Notes: generated by a model not told the origin, from the sequence alone. A DNA stretch of 64,000 nt from Papaver somniferum (GCF_003573695.1 NW_020621936.1:3286001-3350000); one strand, 5' to 3'. Shown: positions 1-11,527, counted from the stretch's first letter. A program made the numbers and translations.

Positions 1-1175
1 TTTTGCTGGATGTGCGGATTCTATAAAGAAAGAATCCCTTAACACTAGTTCCACAATTGAGTTTGAATATTTATGACTGCGAGGCTTATAGATTTAAGTT
101 TATCTCTATACAGCTGAAATTTATTGCTTCGCAACATTAAAGCATGTTACGGATACAAAGGGAACAAAACACACGAACCTTGAGTATTCATATATGAATT
201 ATGAAATTCAGAAATAGAAGTTGTTTATTTACCATTAAGCACAATTAGTTTTTTGCAAATGCAATTACGGAACAGTTACCTTTTAAGACCTCTTAAGAAA
301 AGATTGAATCTTAGGTCTGTGGGAGTAATTGATAATTGAATTCAGCTAATTTATGTGCTTATTTTTAAACACTTATTGAGCTCTTATTAATGTCATTCTA
401 AATTATTTATGTATTCATGTTTAGTATACACTTATGTGAATGGATGAATGTCAACAGAAATAGTCTTTCGTTTGAAGACATCAACGGACCATTATGATAT
501 CCCAATTTAAGGCCTGGTTAAGTCAGTTATTTGTGTTGTAGTACATGGAAGGGAAAATGTTGATAACAAGACAATGTGCAACCGCCATGACTCGCATGAG
601 TAGTTTGCTTGATCAAGGTATTATGTTTGAACCATTAAATTTTATTTAGCAATTATGCGCGCTTATGTTTTTTCTACAATTAACTGTTAAATAATTATCA
701 CATGGACCAGTGGGAGAATATAATAATATTTATATACATAGGAATATTCCTTTGGTCCATGTAATAATTGTGTTAATTATAGAATATTGTTAAACTATGT
801 CGGTTACCATTTCTGAGATTATTTCCTTTATATGCCTTCTTTGATGGACGGTCGAGATCTAATGATATAACTAAAACCTTAGGAACTTGGTCCTCTCTCT
901 ACCTATGAAAGGGAAACAATAACCATCACTATTGTATCCAATCCAAGGAATAACTCATTACGGCTAAGGTCAAGAGAGAAAAACCATGACCTCCACAAGG
1001 TATTATTGCTGCTCCAAAGATGATCGGTAACATACAATGGATTAGCGCTACAAGGTATTTCTCATAAACCATTCTTTCATATTGATTGTGTGATTATCAT
1101 GAAGTTCAACGATCCTCTATTATGTATCTATAAATTAAAACTTATAAGAAGGTCATCATGTAAAGCGCTAAACCG
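1..1175. other. Intergenic, AT-rich, no gene seen
   Basis: I see no supportable coding region here. The stretch is AT-rich with many stops in every frame. A phrase near 708-720 (AGTGGGAGAATATAA) resembles the purine-rich tract next to copia 3' LTRs, but no LTR pair or coding remnant accompanies it. Most likely decayed repeat DNA. Confidence 0.5.
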
Positions 1176-1649
1176 ATGAAGCCAGAAGCACTTGCAACCA
1201 TGGAGGCAATAATTTGGGCTAAAGATAAAGGCATCGATCAATCACATTTGGAGGGAGATAGTATGAGAGTTATCAATGCGATATACGAGAAAAAAAAATG
1301 CAGTCAAATAGACCAATACAATCGTAACACAAGCAGTACACGAACCGTCTCCAAAATCAACATAAAAACTACCCTCTCACAAGAGGGTGGCCCCACCCCC
1401 TTGGAGTTAGCAGGGACACTTTTGGCCCCACTATCCAAAAAGATGTGAGGGACGGTTTTTATGGAGTCTGTTTCGGCGGTTCGTGTTGAATCTTTGTAAT
1501 TCAAGATAATATTTGTTTGCTTAGTAGTTTTGTTACATGGAAATGCAGTTTGCTCCAACATGAAGCTACTAACGCAGCTGATTTGATTGCGAAACCCGCT
1601 TTATCAAATCCAAGTAGAATTGAATGGAAGAATAATATGCCAGGTTATC
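1176..1649 (+). pseudogene. LINE-type RNase H-like (RVT_3) fragment, split by a MITE
   Basis: The left part reads EALATMEAIIWAKDKGID then LEGDSMRVINAIY, the central strand/helix pattern of the RNase H-like domain found at the C-terminus of plant LINE polyproteins and in free RVT_3 proteins. After about 150 bp of foreign DNA the right part reads SSFVTWKCSLLQHEATNAAD followed by LIAK, the usual C-terminal F-W-HE-N-AAD-LAK signature, and stops at TAG. The N-terminal catalytic strand is absent. The intervening DNA is the inverted-repeat element at 1338-1486. This is a truncated, interrupted relic. The family call is by eye; whether it came from a LINE or a stand-alone RVT_3 gene cannot be told. 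Confidence 0.6.
1338..1486. mobile_element. Small TIR element (MITE-like), about 150 bp
   Basis: The left end begins ACACGAACCG and the right end finishes with its reverse complement CGGTTCGTGT. Similarity continues inward for about 40 bp on both sides (left CATAAAAACTACCCTCTCAC, right complement CATAAAAACCGTCCCTCAC). The centre is a GC-rich stretch (GGTGGCCCCACCCCC). It has no coding capacity and sits inside the RNase H relic. I could not define a clean target-site duplication, so the superfamily is undetermined. Confidence 0.6.
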
Positions 1650-2141
1650 TTTAGCTCTCGCTGAAGACATTTTTAGTTTGTAGTGAAAATAAAAAAAACT
1701 TAACCTCTGCCGCATGAAACTCCTCTTCCTATTAGTTAAAAGAAAATAACTTAGCCTGTGCCGCCAACCATTAGGCCCAAACCATAAAAACCACCCCACC
1801 CCACCCCCACCCCAAATCAATCCATTAAGGTACAGTATTTGATCTGGGTTTTCCATTCTTATGGAAATGGTATTCAAATTTCCAACGGCACTAGGTCATC
1901 CCACGAGGTTCATGCTTTGCCTTGTCGGCTCAATCTTGGGTATGTTATCTTAAACTTCCATCTAGAAAAGAAAAGATTTTTAAGTATATCACCTAACACT
2001 AATCTTTTTATTTTTTCTACAGAAAGAATGTTATGTTTCTGTCTTACATATACATACATCATCATCGCTTCCTTCACTTATTCTTATTTTCCTTTCTTTT
2101 AAACATTTTCACTTGCGAATTAACTTGCCCATATAAATTCG
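1650..2141. other. Upstream region of GH3 pseudogene 1
   Basis: Non-coding stretch between the RNase H relic and the GH3 start codon. It holds a C-rich simple-sequence run at about 1793-1813 (repeats of CCCCA). No convincing TATA box lies at a sensible distance; ATATAAAT at 2131-2138 is too close to the ATG. No other feature seen. Confidence 0.4.
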
Positions 2142-2558
2142 ATGAAGATGTTAGGAATAACATTTATCCTTCTAATGATCAATACTGGAACTACTGCAGT
2201 TAAGGAACCTCCATTTGCTTGTGATGCATTAAATCCATCAACGAATTCATATATTTTCTGCAACATTTCACTGCCCATATCTGAAAGAGTTGCAAACCTC
2301 ATCTCGTTTCTCACTCTAGAAGAAAAAATAGGACATCTTGGTAATAAAGCTCCAGCAATTCGTAGACTTGGCATCCCTAGTTATGAGTGGTGGTCTGAAG
2401 CGTTACATGGTGTATCTAATGAAGGACAGGGTATTCGATTCGACAGACTGATTCGTTCAGCTACCAGCTTCCCTCAAGTAATCCTTACTGCTGCTTTTTT
2501 CGATACCCATATCTGGTATCGAATTGGTCAGGTAAACCGCAAACGAACAATCAAATAA

Positions 2559-2803
2559 TGTTGGTTAAACTTCAACATAGAAACCTAAGAGAATTAGAAG
2601 TCAACTAGTTCTAAGAAAAGGTAATACATGTAATAAGGAAATATGATTAGAAAAGGAAGTTCTAGTTCTATATATATGATCACTAAAGTTGTGGTTTGAT
2701 CATATGAGCAAGATTAGAGCTTGTGTTTAGTTTTGAGAGATTTTCTAAACATTAATAAAGAGAGTTGTCTTTATATAAGCTAAGTTTCATCTTACAGTTT
2801 CCA
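2559..2803 (+). repeat. 5' LTR of the copia element
   Basis: Runs TG...CA, 245 bp, against 279 bp for the 3' LTR. Relative to that copy it lacks a stretch of about 43 bp (the GTCACTAACAAGCTGG part) after position 2582 and has about 10 extra bases (TGTTTAGTTT) near 2725. The difference is by a few indels plus scattered substitutions, indicating an insertion old enough for the LTRs to diverge. Confidence 0.85.
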
Positions 2804-2808
2804 TTAAT

Positions 2809-2820
2809 TGGTATCAGAGC
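2809..2820 (+). promoter_or_regulatory. Primer-binding site, tRNA-iMet type (copia)
   Basis: TGGTATCAGAGC five bases inside the 5' LTR is the standard initiator-methionine tRNA primer site of plant copia elements. It fixes the element orientation as plus. Confidence 0.9.
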
Positions 2821-2833
2821 TTGTTTCTGAGCC

Positions 2834-4494
2834 ATGGAAAACGAAACCACCATTGTGGGTGCAAAACAGTTCACGCCACCATCAATACAAGTTCCAATCC
2901 TCGACGCCACAAACTACACAGTATGGGCCATGAGAATGAAGGTACTGATGAAAATCTACAAAGTTTGGGAAACAATTGATCCTGGTACATTGGACCCAGA
3001 CAAAAACAATGTTGCCATTGGATTACTCTTTCAAGCAATACCAGAATGTCTTGTTCTACAAGTTGGTGAACAGGAAACTTCAAAGAAAATTTGGGATGCA
3101 ATAAAGGCACGTAATCTCGGAGCTGATCGAGTTAAAGAAGCCCGTCTGCAAACCTTAATGTCTGAATTTGAAAGAGTGAAGATGAAAGACACTGATACTA
3201 TTGATAGATTTGCAGGAAAGCTATCAGAGATAGCCTCAAAAGCTGCGTCACTTGGACAATCCATTGATGAAGATAAACTGGTAAAGAAGTTTCTCAATAG
3301 TTTACCAAGATCCAAGTATATTCATATCATAGCTTCTCTCGAACAAGTCTTAGATTTAAAAAAGACTAGCTATGAAGATATAATTGGAAGATTGAAAGCA
3401 TATGAAGAGAGAATCCTTGATGAAGAAAACAATGGAGAAACTCAAGGAAAACTCTTGTACACAAACTCTTACCAACAAAACTCTGCGACAAGAGGAAGAG
3501 GTCGTGGAAGAGGTGGTAGAGGAAACAGAGGCCGAGGAAGGGGAGGAAGGTTTAACTCACAAGATAGAACAACAAGTCAGAATGATCAAAACCAAGGGAA
3601 AGAAAAGAAGGATAGATCAAACATTATTTGTTACAGATGTGATAAACCAAGACACTTCTCCTCTGTATGCCCTGAAAGAATACAAAAGATGGAAGAAACA
3701 AACAAGAATGAAACAAGGGAAGCAGATACAACTCTTTTCAAGCACGAAGTTGTATTCTTAAACGAAGGGAAACTAATACCAAAGAACTACGAATCAAAGG
3801 ATGGAGAAGAAGGAATCTGGTATTTAGATAATGGAGCCAGCAATCACATGACTGGTAAGAGACACTATTTTTCTGAACTCAATGAGAAAATCAAAGGACA
3901 AGTGAAGTTTGGTGATGGATCTTCTGTAGAAATTGAAGGGAAAGGATCAATTCTATTTCAGAGCAAGACCGGAGAACAGAAGCTTGTCACAAACATCTAC
4001 TTCATCCCAAACTTACAAAGCAACATTCTAAGTTTAGGACAAGCTACAGAAGTTGGATGTGATGTTAGAATGCGACAAGATTATCTAACAGTTCATGACC
4101 CAAGTGGAAGACTTTTAGTTAGAGTCTCACGCTCACAGAATAGACTCTACAAGATAAGTCTCATGATTGGAAGGCCATTGTGTCTGAATATGAGACTGAT
4201 GATGTTAATCAAGAAGAAGAAGAGAATAATGAAAACACTGAGAATAACGAAGAAGTAGAAGTAGAAGAAGAAGAGATCGATGAAATAACTCAACCCATTC
4301 CACTGCGAAAATCAACAAGACATATACAAAAGCCACAGTACCTGGAGGATTATGTTCTTCAAGCTGCAGAAGAATGTGAGATTATGCTACTTTCTGTTAA
4401 TGATGAACCAAGAAATTTTCAGGAAGCAAAGGTCTCACTAAATGGACACAAGCTGATAGACGCATTTTCGTGTCTAATTTGTCCTCAATGTTAA
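2834..4494 (+). pseudogene. Copia gag-protease plus truncated pol spacer
   Basis: An open frame at 2834-4258 encodes a UBN2-type copia Gag (residues about 15-210), an RGG-rich RNA-binding stretch (about 219-243), a CCHC zinc knuckle starting at C266 (CYRCDKPRHFSSVC), and a protease with WYLDNGASNHMTG from W329. The usual D-S-G is D-N-G here, as in several plant copia groups. It ends in the GAG_pre-integrase motif NRLYKI. The next sequence, in another frame (4180-4494), is the acidic spacer and the RKSTRHIQKP motif that normally precede RT. The whole integrase core is therefore deleted. A one-base shift near 4440 separates this from the RT frame, and element A then interrupts it at 4454. Confidence 0.88.
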
Positions 4495-5976
4495 GTATTG
4501 TTAGTACTTGTTTTTGTCCTTATTATAGTGTTTTGTGTGTTTTTAGGTATTTTTTGGAAATAAACATTTTTGGAAAAATCAGCTCGAAAAGTTGCCCGGG
4601 GTACCCTTGAAGGACAATTGTTATTCGGACTCTCACTATCGGTTAAGGGGCACCTCAGTGGACACCTGCTATGCGCACCCCAGTTCAGGATAGGGGGACA
4701 CCCTTTCTTCTTCGTTTGAAAACTGTTTTTTTTTGGCGGGAAATGAAATTCTCAACTGGCAGAAGTTTGATCACAAAAATGAAGGGGTTACGGGTCGATT
4801 CAATGGCTGAAATTTGATAGAGAGATGTGATATAGGTTAAGGAACACATTTTGGGCAGTGGGTTCGATCGGAATTGACTGGAAAACGCGTGATGATTCAC
4901 ACACCCAAAACAAAGCACGTGTACTGTAACACGAGCAAAATTGAAGTTCTTGTGTGCATGGAGGAGTTCTACTAGCATTGGAAGAGTTCTGAGACGTGGA
5001 GAAGGCTAACTAGAGCGTGCATGATCAAATCTAACGCGTGCATGGGATTAAAAATGGAAATTATCGTTATTATGGGCAGCAAGGAATATTCGGATTAAAT
5101 GGAGAATATACGCAATAAATGAGGGAATTTTTGGTCCTGAAACACTATAAATACAAGGCAAAACAGTTTGGGAAATGTTAGAACGGGATTGGGAGAGATT
5201 TAGAGCCGAGAGAATCACCAGAAGAGTCGACAGAGAAAAAGTTCTGCTGCTGTCAAAGGAAGAACACGAAGAACATTGTACAATCCAGGAAAGTCGTTGA
5301 TTAGTGTCGCATATTTGCGAAAATTCTCAGTTCCTTTCCTGCGACGAGCTTACAGCACTTCTGAAGTGCCGTTCTTCCCTACGTTTCCTGTGTGTCGCAA
5401 AGGACAGTCTTAAAACGATTTCTTTTTATTTCATCATTTGTACTCAACTTTTGAGCATTAATAAAATCTTTTGAGTATTTTTCCAACATGATGAGAGGCT
5501 AAATTCTTGGTGATTGAGGCAATGGAGGATCTATTCACTCATGTTTGATTGGTAATATTTTTATTTATAATTTCTTTAATTATTTACTTTATTTAATTCA
5601 CTTGGATAAATATAAAAAAAAGGATAAAATGGTTTTCTTAATTAGTTGTGAATCAGTTTGATGTTTTATGCTTAGAATAATTCTTTGATAAATCATTCTT
5701 AAGGATTACAACTTAATATTTGGACACCTTTTAAATTAAAAAGTGATTTAATAAGAAAAAGAGCTTAATAATAATTTCTGAAATATTATTTATAACCAAT
5801 CAACTTGAAGTGGTAGTGAATCATGAGCCTTAATCCTTCTAAAATCTTGACATTACTATCAAAAAATTAATTTCCTTCATTTATTTATTTATTTAAATCT
5901 AAAAAAAAATTACCTTCACAAGTTCGAAAAGAACCAGTTTTCACCACTATCTACAACAACATTTAAAAATACATCA
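4454..5976 (+). repeat. 5' LTR of element A
   Basis: TG...CA LTR with a TATA box (TATAAATA, 5146-5153) and a polyadenylation signal (AATAAA, 5460-5465) in the expected U3 to R order. Near-identical to 11528-13049, with scattered single-base differences. Confidence 0.92.
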
Positions 5977-7060
5977 AATTTTTGGCGCCGCCGACGCGGA
6001 CCTGTGCTTAGGTAGAATTTTTTTTTTTAGGTTTATTATTTTTTTTCCTTTTTACGTTTCTTTTTGTCTTTGATTTGCAGGTTCGAAGTGGAGTACTAAG
6101 GACCTTGGAAGGAAAAGCTTAAAGCGAAAGGAGCGAAAGAGGATTTTTTTTTTTGTTTTATATATAGAAAAGAGAGAAAAAAAAAGAGAGATTTTTATAT
6201 TTTTTTTTAGGTTATTTTTTCTTTTTATTTTGCACTTTACTTATTTGGACTTTGGACTGGACTCTTGGACTTTATTATTATTATTTTTTTTAAAAACCCT
6301 ACGGAAGGGTAGTTAAATACAAACTGTGTGCAGGGAAGGACGGTGATTACAATATCACCTCGGCCCCTCGGGTTCGCACACGGCATAGGAGTCGTGGCCC
6401 GAGTCGACGACAACGGTTCATCCCCCGTCTGGTACGGGAGGTAAGTCCAATCGAAACACTCGCGAATCTCCTGTAAGCGAGTTATTGTATTCCTTAAGGT
6501 GATCATTGATTGAGGACGAATTTGGACTGTCTTTATTTTCCTAGTAAAGGGCAAGGCCTGGCCTAAACAAGATAAGGGTTCGGATTTCATCACCGCTCCC
6601 TTCTTGCCCGCTTTAGGAGAACAAAACCTAACGCGAACTCAAGCTTTAAAATCTGATTAGAAAGAGACCTATAGGGTATCGAGCTAGTTAGGAAAAAATT
6701 TCGAAGGATATTGGTTATTCTTTTAGCATACTTCGAAGTTCATGACGGTTTCTGTGAGTTGAATGCGTGACTGCGCCGCCTTGTACTGCGGTGAGGCCTT
6801 GGGTATCAAAGCTCCACTAAGCTTCCCTCGCCTCGATTCAACTTACTTTGACTCGGATTGATTCCAGAGGGGTTTGATTAAATTGTAACGAATTCCCTTT
6901 CGAGATATAGAAGCTAGTCTAGAAACAATCTAAGTGAGCCATCATGGTTGTTGTTTGCTAGAAATCTCTAGGTTTGCTGTGGTAAAGTCGAGTCAGCCTG
7001 TTGTGTGATTGCTAGAACCTTCCTGTTAGGATTTTTATTTCTTTTTGATTTTTTTAGTGT
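5977..7060 (+). promoter_or_regulatory. PBS and long untranslated leader of element A, with splice-like signals
   Basis: The PBS starts at 5983 (TGGCGCCGCCGACGCGGA). The leader then has a donor-like site at 6012, a T-rich tract and an acceptor TTTGCAG ending at 6080. A second, near-perfect donor GGGAG|GTAAGT lies at 6441, and a pyrimidine-rich acceptor (TTTTTTTAG) ends at 7057, three bases before the gag ATG. The first pair and the second donor are conserved in element B. Removing 6441-7057 would delete the stretch carrying upstream ATGs. No RNA evidence is available. Confidence 0.55.
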
Positions 7061-8701
7061 ATGCCCGATTTTGTTAATAGGGCTTGGAAAAGAGATACTC
7101 TAGGTCGATTGATTAGCGAAAAACCTAGTAGTTCTTATGATATAAGCAGTGAGCTCGAAGATTGTTCTTTTGAGAGCCCTCTTTTTGGAAACTTCAGTTT
7201 TGAGAATCTGCGTCTTTGTGAAGAAAGTTCTCCTAGTCCTTTGGTAGTGCCAGAAATGGCAACTTTAAAAGCTTTATTGAACCCAACTAGGACCTCTCGT
7301 CCGTCTTGTATCAAGTTAGCTGAAACCGAGGCAAATTATGAACTCAAACCTGGGACTTTACAGATGCTCCCAACCTTTTTAGGAAAAGAGAATGAGAACC
7401 CCTATTTTCATGTTAGGGAATTTGAGGAAGTATGTAGTACTCTGAAAATTAAAAACCTTAGTGATGATGCACTGAAACTTAGGTTATTCCCCTTTTCCTT
7501 AAAAGATAAAGCCAAATCTTGGCTGTATAGTTTGGATTCTGGGTCAATTGAAACCTATGAACAACTAACATCTGCCTTTATACATAAGTTTTTCCCAAGG
7601 CACAAAACATCGTCTATTAGGACACAAATTTGTACTTTTGCTCAACAAGAGGGAGAATCTTTATATAGATATTTAGAAAGGTTCAATGACTTAATTTCTC
7701 AATGTCCTCATCATGGTTTAGAGAAGGTTAGGTTAGTTCAGATCCTCTACGAGGGTTTAGACTATTCAACAACGACCATGGTTGAGTCCTTATGCACAGG
7801 TGGGTTTGAGAATAAAACTGTTGATGAGGCGATGACATTTTTGAATGAAATCGCCAATAAGACCCAACAATGGGAAAATAATAGGGAACCCCAGAAAACA
7901 ATTCTTCTAAGTAGAGGAAATGTCAATTGGGTAGAAGGATCCTATGAGTCAGATGTTAAAATAGCAGTCATAGCCAAAAGGTTAGAAGCGTTGGAATTAG
8001 GTCATTCTAGTGGTACTAGTGGTAGAATAGAGACTTTTTGGGAAGACCATATTGTTGAAGAGCAAGCCAATGCTCTTTATAACAGCACTAAATTCGATAA
8101 CCGTCAGAAGTTTGACCCTTATTCAAAAACCTATAGCCCTGGCTGGAGAAACCATCCCAACCTTTCTTGGTCTAAGGGCCAGAATCAAGGTCAGTCTATT
8201 AACTCTCAAGCTCCCACAGGTTTTGGCTATCCTAAGAATTCTTCAGCCCCGGCACAGTTTCAGAACCCTTCGGATAAGAAGATTATGAGTTTAGAAGAGT
8301 CTCTTGCTTTGTTAACTCGTAACACTATGCAGTTTCAGCAATCTGTTGCTCAAGGTATAGAAGAAAATAATAGAATAGGTCAGGCTAACTCTCAGGCTAT
8401 TTCCGAGTTGAAAACCCAGGTTAGTCATATAAATGAGTCTTTGAGGGAAAAAGGTAAGTTTCCTAGTCATACTGAACCTAATCCCCAAGGGGAGAAATCA
8501 TACAATCATGTGAATGTTGTCACAACCCTTAGGAGTGGAAAGAAAGTTGACAACAAGGTTATCATGCCTGATAGTGAACATGTTGTAGTTCACCCGTCTG
8601 AACCAGAGAATGAAGAGACTGATAGAGTCTCTAAAGAGACCAATGAGGGTCCTGTTGAGCCCGTCTTTGTCCCCCGAGGACCCCATTTCCCCAGCTATTA
8701 G
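7061..8701 (+). CDS. Element A Gag (Athila-type)
   Basis: 546 codons. Residues about 100-270 match the Retrotrans_gag fold of plant gypsy elements (FLGKENENPYFHVREFEEVC, KDKAKSWLYSL, KFFPRHKTSS, EGESLYRYLERFNDLISQCP). This capsid-like protein would form the cytoplasmic virus-like particle that packages element RNA. I see no CCHC knuckle; the C-terminal half is low-complexity, Q/N-rich and then acidic. The ATG lies just after a splice-acceptor-like tract. The frame ends at TAG within the proline-rich GPHFPSY; the protease region follows in a different frame. Gag is intact, so it could act in trans for relatives such as element B. Confidence 0.85.
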   Translation: MPDFVNRAWKRDTLGRLISEKPSSSYDISSELEDCSFESPLFGNFSFENLRLCEESSPSPLVVPEMATLKALLNPTRTSRPSCIKLAETEANYELKPGTLQMLPTFLGKENENPYFHVREFEEVCSTLKIKNLSDDALKLRLFPFSLKDKAKSWLYSLDSGSIETYEQLTSAFIHKFFPRHKTSSIRTQICTFAQQEGESLYRYLERFNDLISQCPHHGLEKVRLVQILYEGLDYSTTTMVESLCTGGFENKTVDEAMTFLNEIANKTQQWENNREPQKTILLSRGNVNWVEGSYESDVKIAVIAKRLEALELGHSSGTSGRIETFWEDHIVEEQANALYNSTKFDNRQKFDPYSKTYSPGWRNHPNLSWSKGQNQGQSINSQAPTGFGYPKNSSAPAQFQNPSDKKIMSLEESLALLTRNTMQFQQSVAQGIEENNRIGQANSQAISELKTQVSHINESLREKGKFPSHTEPNPQGEKSYNHVNVVTTLRSGKKVDNKVIMPDSEHVVVHPSEPENEETDRVSKETNEGPVEPVFVPRGPHFPSY

Positions 8702-8736
8702 TACCAAAAAAAAGTGAATCCAACTTTAATGATATA

Positions 8737-10350
8737 ATGGAGGTTTTTAAGAAAGTTACCATAAACCTTCCGTTACTAGAAGCAATTAGGAAACTACCAG
8801 CTTATGCCAAGTTCCTCAAAGATATGTGTACACGAAAGCGAAAGCTTAGTGTCCCTAAAAATGCCTTTTTAGCTTGTCATGTAAGTTCGATTATTCAAAA
8901 CACCACAACTCCTAAGTATAAAGACCCAAGTGCACCTACCATTGCTTGCACGATAGGAAAATACCGGGTAGAATAAGCTTTACTTGACTTAGGAGCCAGT
9001 GTGAATCTACTACCATACCATGTGTACTTAAAGCTAGGACTTGGTGAATTGAAACCTACCAAGATAACACTCCAGTTAGCTGATAGGTCTGTTAAAATTC
9101 CTCGTGGTGTGATAGAGGATGTTCTTATTGAGGTCGACAAGTTTATTTATCCTGTGGATTTCGTTGTCCTAGATACCCAACCTGTCCCTGACCCAGAGAA
9201 CCAGATACCTGTGATTTTAGGTCGCCCATTCTTAGCTACGTCTAATGCAATCATAAACTGTCGAAATGGTATCATGAATCTATCTTTTGGTAATACGACT
9301 ATTGAGCTGAATATTTTTAATATCAATAAGCTACATTCTGAGCTAGATAACACGTGCATTGAAGAGGTGAACATGATAGGAACCTTAGTTCAGGAGCCAT
9401 TACCAAACATTGTATCGGAAGATCCGTTAGAGAGTTGTCTACCCCATTTTAGCCTGGATTTCGACGATGATAGCAACATTGAACAAGTAAATTCTCTATT
9501 GGATTCTATTCCTGTGTTAGATATTGATATATGGAAAGATAGGTTTGAAACATTGCTAGCTTCTAAGTCTACCTTAATACCTTGTTTAAAAGAGCCTCCT
9601 GAGTTGGAGCCTAATTATACATTTTTAGGCCCACCCGAGTCTTTTCCTGTGATTATAGCTTCCGATTTGGATAGTGAACATGAGAATAGGCCAGAGACCA
9701 TGCTTCAAGAAAATAAGGAAGCTTTAGAGTGGACCATAGCAGATATAAACCAAGTAGAGGATGAACCACCTGATCATAACTTAGAGAAAGCAATCGACCT
9801 TTTTCAAAAACCCGATGGTCTAGAAATTAGGAATATTGTGACCAGTCTATGTAGAGACAACCAAAATCCTAAGTTTTGGAGTAGAGAACTAGAAGAATCT
9901 CTTGAGTATTTTAAGGACTGGGATGATCCGGAAATTCAAGCAATAATCAGAGGTTTGTCTGAGAGTGGCCAAAATCCTAAGTTTGGGGGTAGTGATGATT
10001 CTTGTGATCGTCAAGTGTCCCTAATTCGAGTCCCTAACTTGGGACTCGAACCTTGTACGTCTGAGATACTAATAGAGTCTGTTCAGACTCCGCAACCCGA
10101 TCCTCCTGATACTGTCCAGGAGGTAACCCAGGTATTAGAGACCCATTTTGCGGATGACTCTAGTTATCGAGACACACATATGAAGCTCAATCATGCAAAC
10201 CCAGTTGTCTTGACAGAAACCTTAGATGAGGACGTGCTCCTTCTTTTCATTTGTCTAAACCAGTGTAGTTGTCTCATACTTGTGTTAGCTCTATTTGGTC
10301 TTGTGGATCCACAATTGTTTCGACTATTGGTATACGACTTTGGAAGGTGA
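8737..10350 (+). pseudogene. Element A protease/RT-start relic fused to family-specific tail ORF
   Basis: The first part (8737-8973) is the conserved region before the Athila protease (INLPLLEAIRKLPAYAKFLK). It is cut by a TAA at 8974-8976. The same frame continues as DLGASVNLLP, the retropepsin active-site motif (usually D-T/S/L-G-A/S), with the flap and ILGRPFLAT to about 9240. The RT leader PVIIASDL and ALEWTIADI follows near 9645-9750, and RT then stops abruptly. The rest (to 10350) is an acidic region with NLEKAI, LEESLEYFKDW and IQAIIRGLS repeats, a hydrophobic stretch LLLFICLNQCSCLILVLALF and a terminal DPQLFRLL. That tail recurs in element B. One stop codon separates 79 and about 458 codons; a deletion or re-joining replaced RT, RNase H and integrase. 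Confidence 0.75.
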
Positions 10351-11527
10351 CAATTCCTTTAGAGGTATTTGATGTCTAGCTAATGACTATAAATTTAGCA
10401 TTTATTGGGAGGCTCCCGCGCTCATGTGATACGGTAATATCCTTCCTTATTTCTTTTCCCTCCAGTGGTATCAGTTTCTCCTTGTTCATGCTTTTAACTT
10501 CATCTTTAGAACATTGAGGACAATGTTAGATTTAAGTTTGGGGGTGGGGAAGAAACTTTTTGTTAGCTTAAACTCCAGAGCCTAGAAATTTATGCTTACT
10601 AAGGTTTGCACTAACCAATCTAAGTGGATGGGAACATCTTGGTTGTAGGAGTTGAGGAACCAATCTGAATAGATAGAAACATCTAAAGAGTCTATTCATA
10701 AAAGCACAGAGCTCAGGTGTTAGAAATAACATGATAGTTTCACCATATCTCGTTCAGTCCTTTTCACTTCTATTTTTATTTTATTTTATTTTGTTGTTAA
10801 ACTATGTACTCTATGTGATTAGGTGGGGCTCACCATTCAAGTTGTTACCAATGTTAGGGTGAATTAGAGTGATTGAAATAAAAAAAAATTGAAAAAATGG
10901 TAGTTACCAAAAAAAAGAAAAAAAATTGAGACCAGACCATTTGACCAAAAGGAATAAATTCAATAAAGTCGACCACTGGTACCCTTGTATATGCCAGTTG
11001 TGTTGACCTAGAGTTAGGTTATCGACCACTGGTTCCCTTGTATATGCCAGTGTGTTGATATTAGTCAGACTAGTATCTCAATCCATTAGGATAGGTTCAT
11101 TTTGGCGGAGGCCTTCAGATAGATATGGGAAACGCCGTTCACTTAGTAAACATCAAAACCATCTATGTTTTTCTATATCCATCTCTTAATATTTCCATGT
11201 GATTAGTTTGACTCCGAATATGATGTCCATAGTGCAACTATCTGAGTAGAGCTCTGTCACTTATATATGAATTTTAGTATGCTTGAGTGCAAACTCGTGT
11301 ACATCAATTGGAATTTCGCATCAGGGTACTTCCTCTTGTAGTCAATAAGTATGCCAACCAAGGAGATTCTTTAGTGCCTTCCAAGGTTCGTTGTGGATAG
11401 CTAGGGTCTGGAGTATTGGTTTTGTGGGTACACCTCTGGTAAACCCTCCTGAGTTTATAAATCGGTCTTTTTATTTTCTAGATTTATTTTTGCTCGAGGA
11501 CTAGCAAATAATAAGTTTGGGGGTATT
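10351..11527 (+). other. 3' untranslated region of element A
   Basis: Non-coding. It contains TAAGTTTGGGGGTGGGG near 10534-10550 and a second copy (AATAAGTTTGGGGGTATT) abutting the 3' LTR at about 11510-11527; the latter is the polypurine tract. A duplicated segment with ACCACTGGTNCCCTTGTATA lies near 10973-11050. The layout is repeated in both B internal regions, so it is a family feature. Confidence 0.65.
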
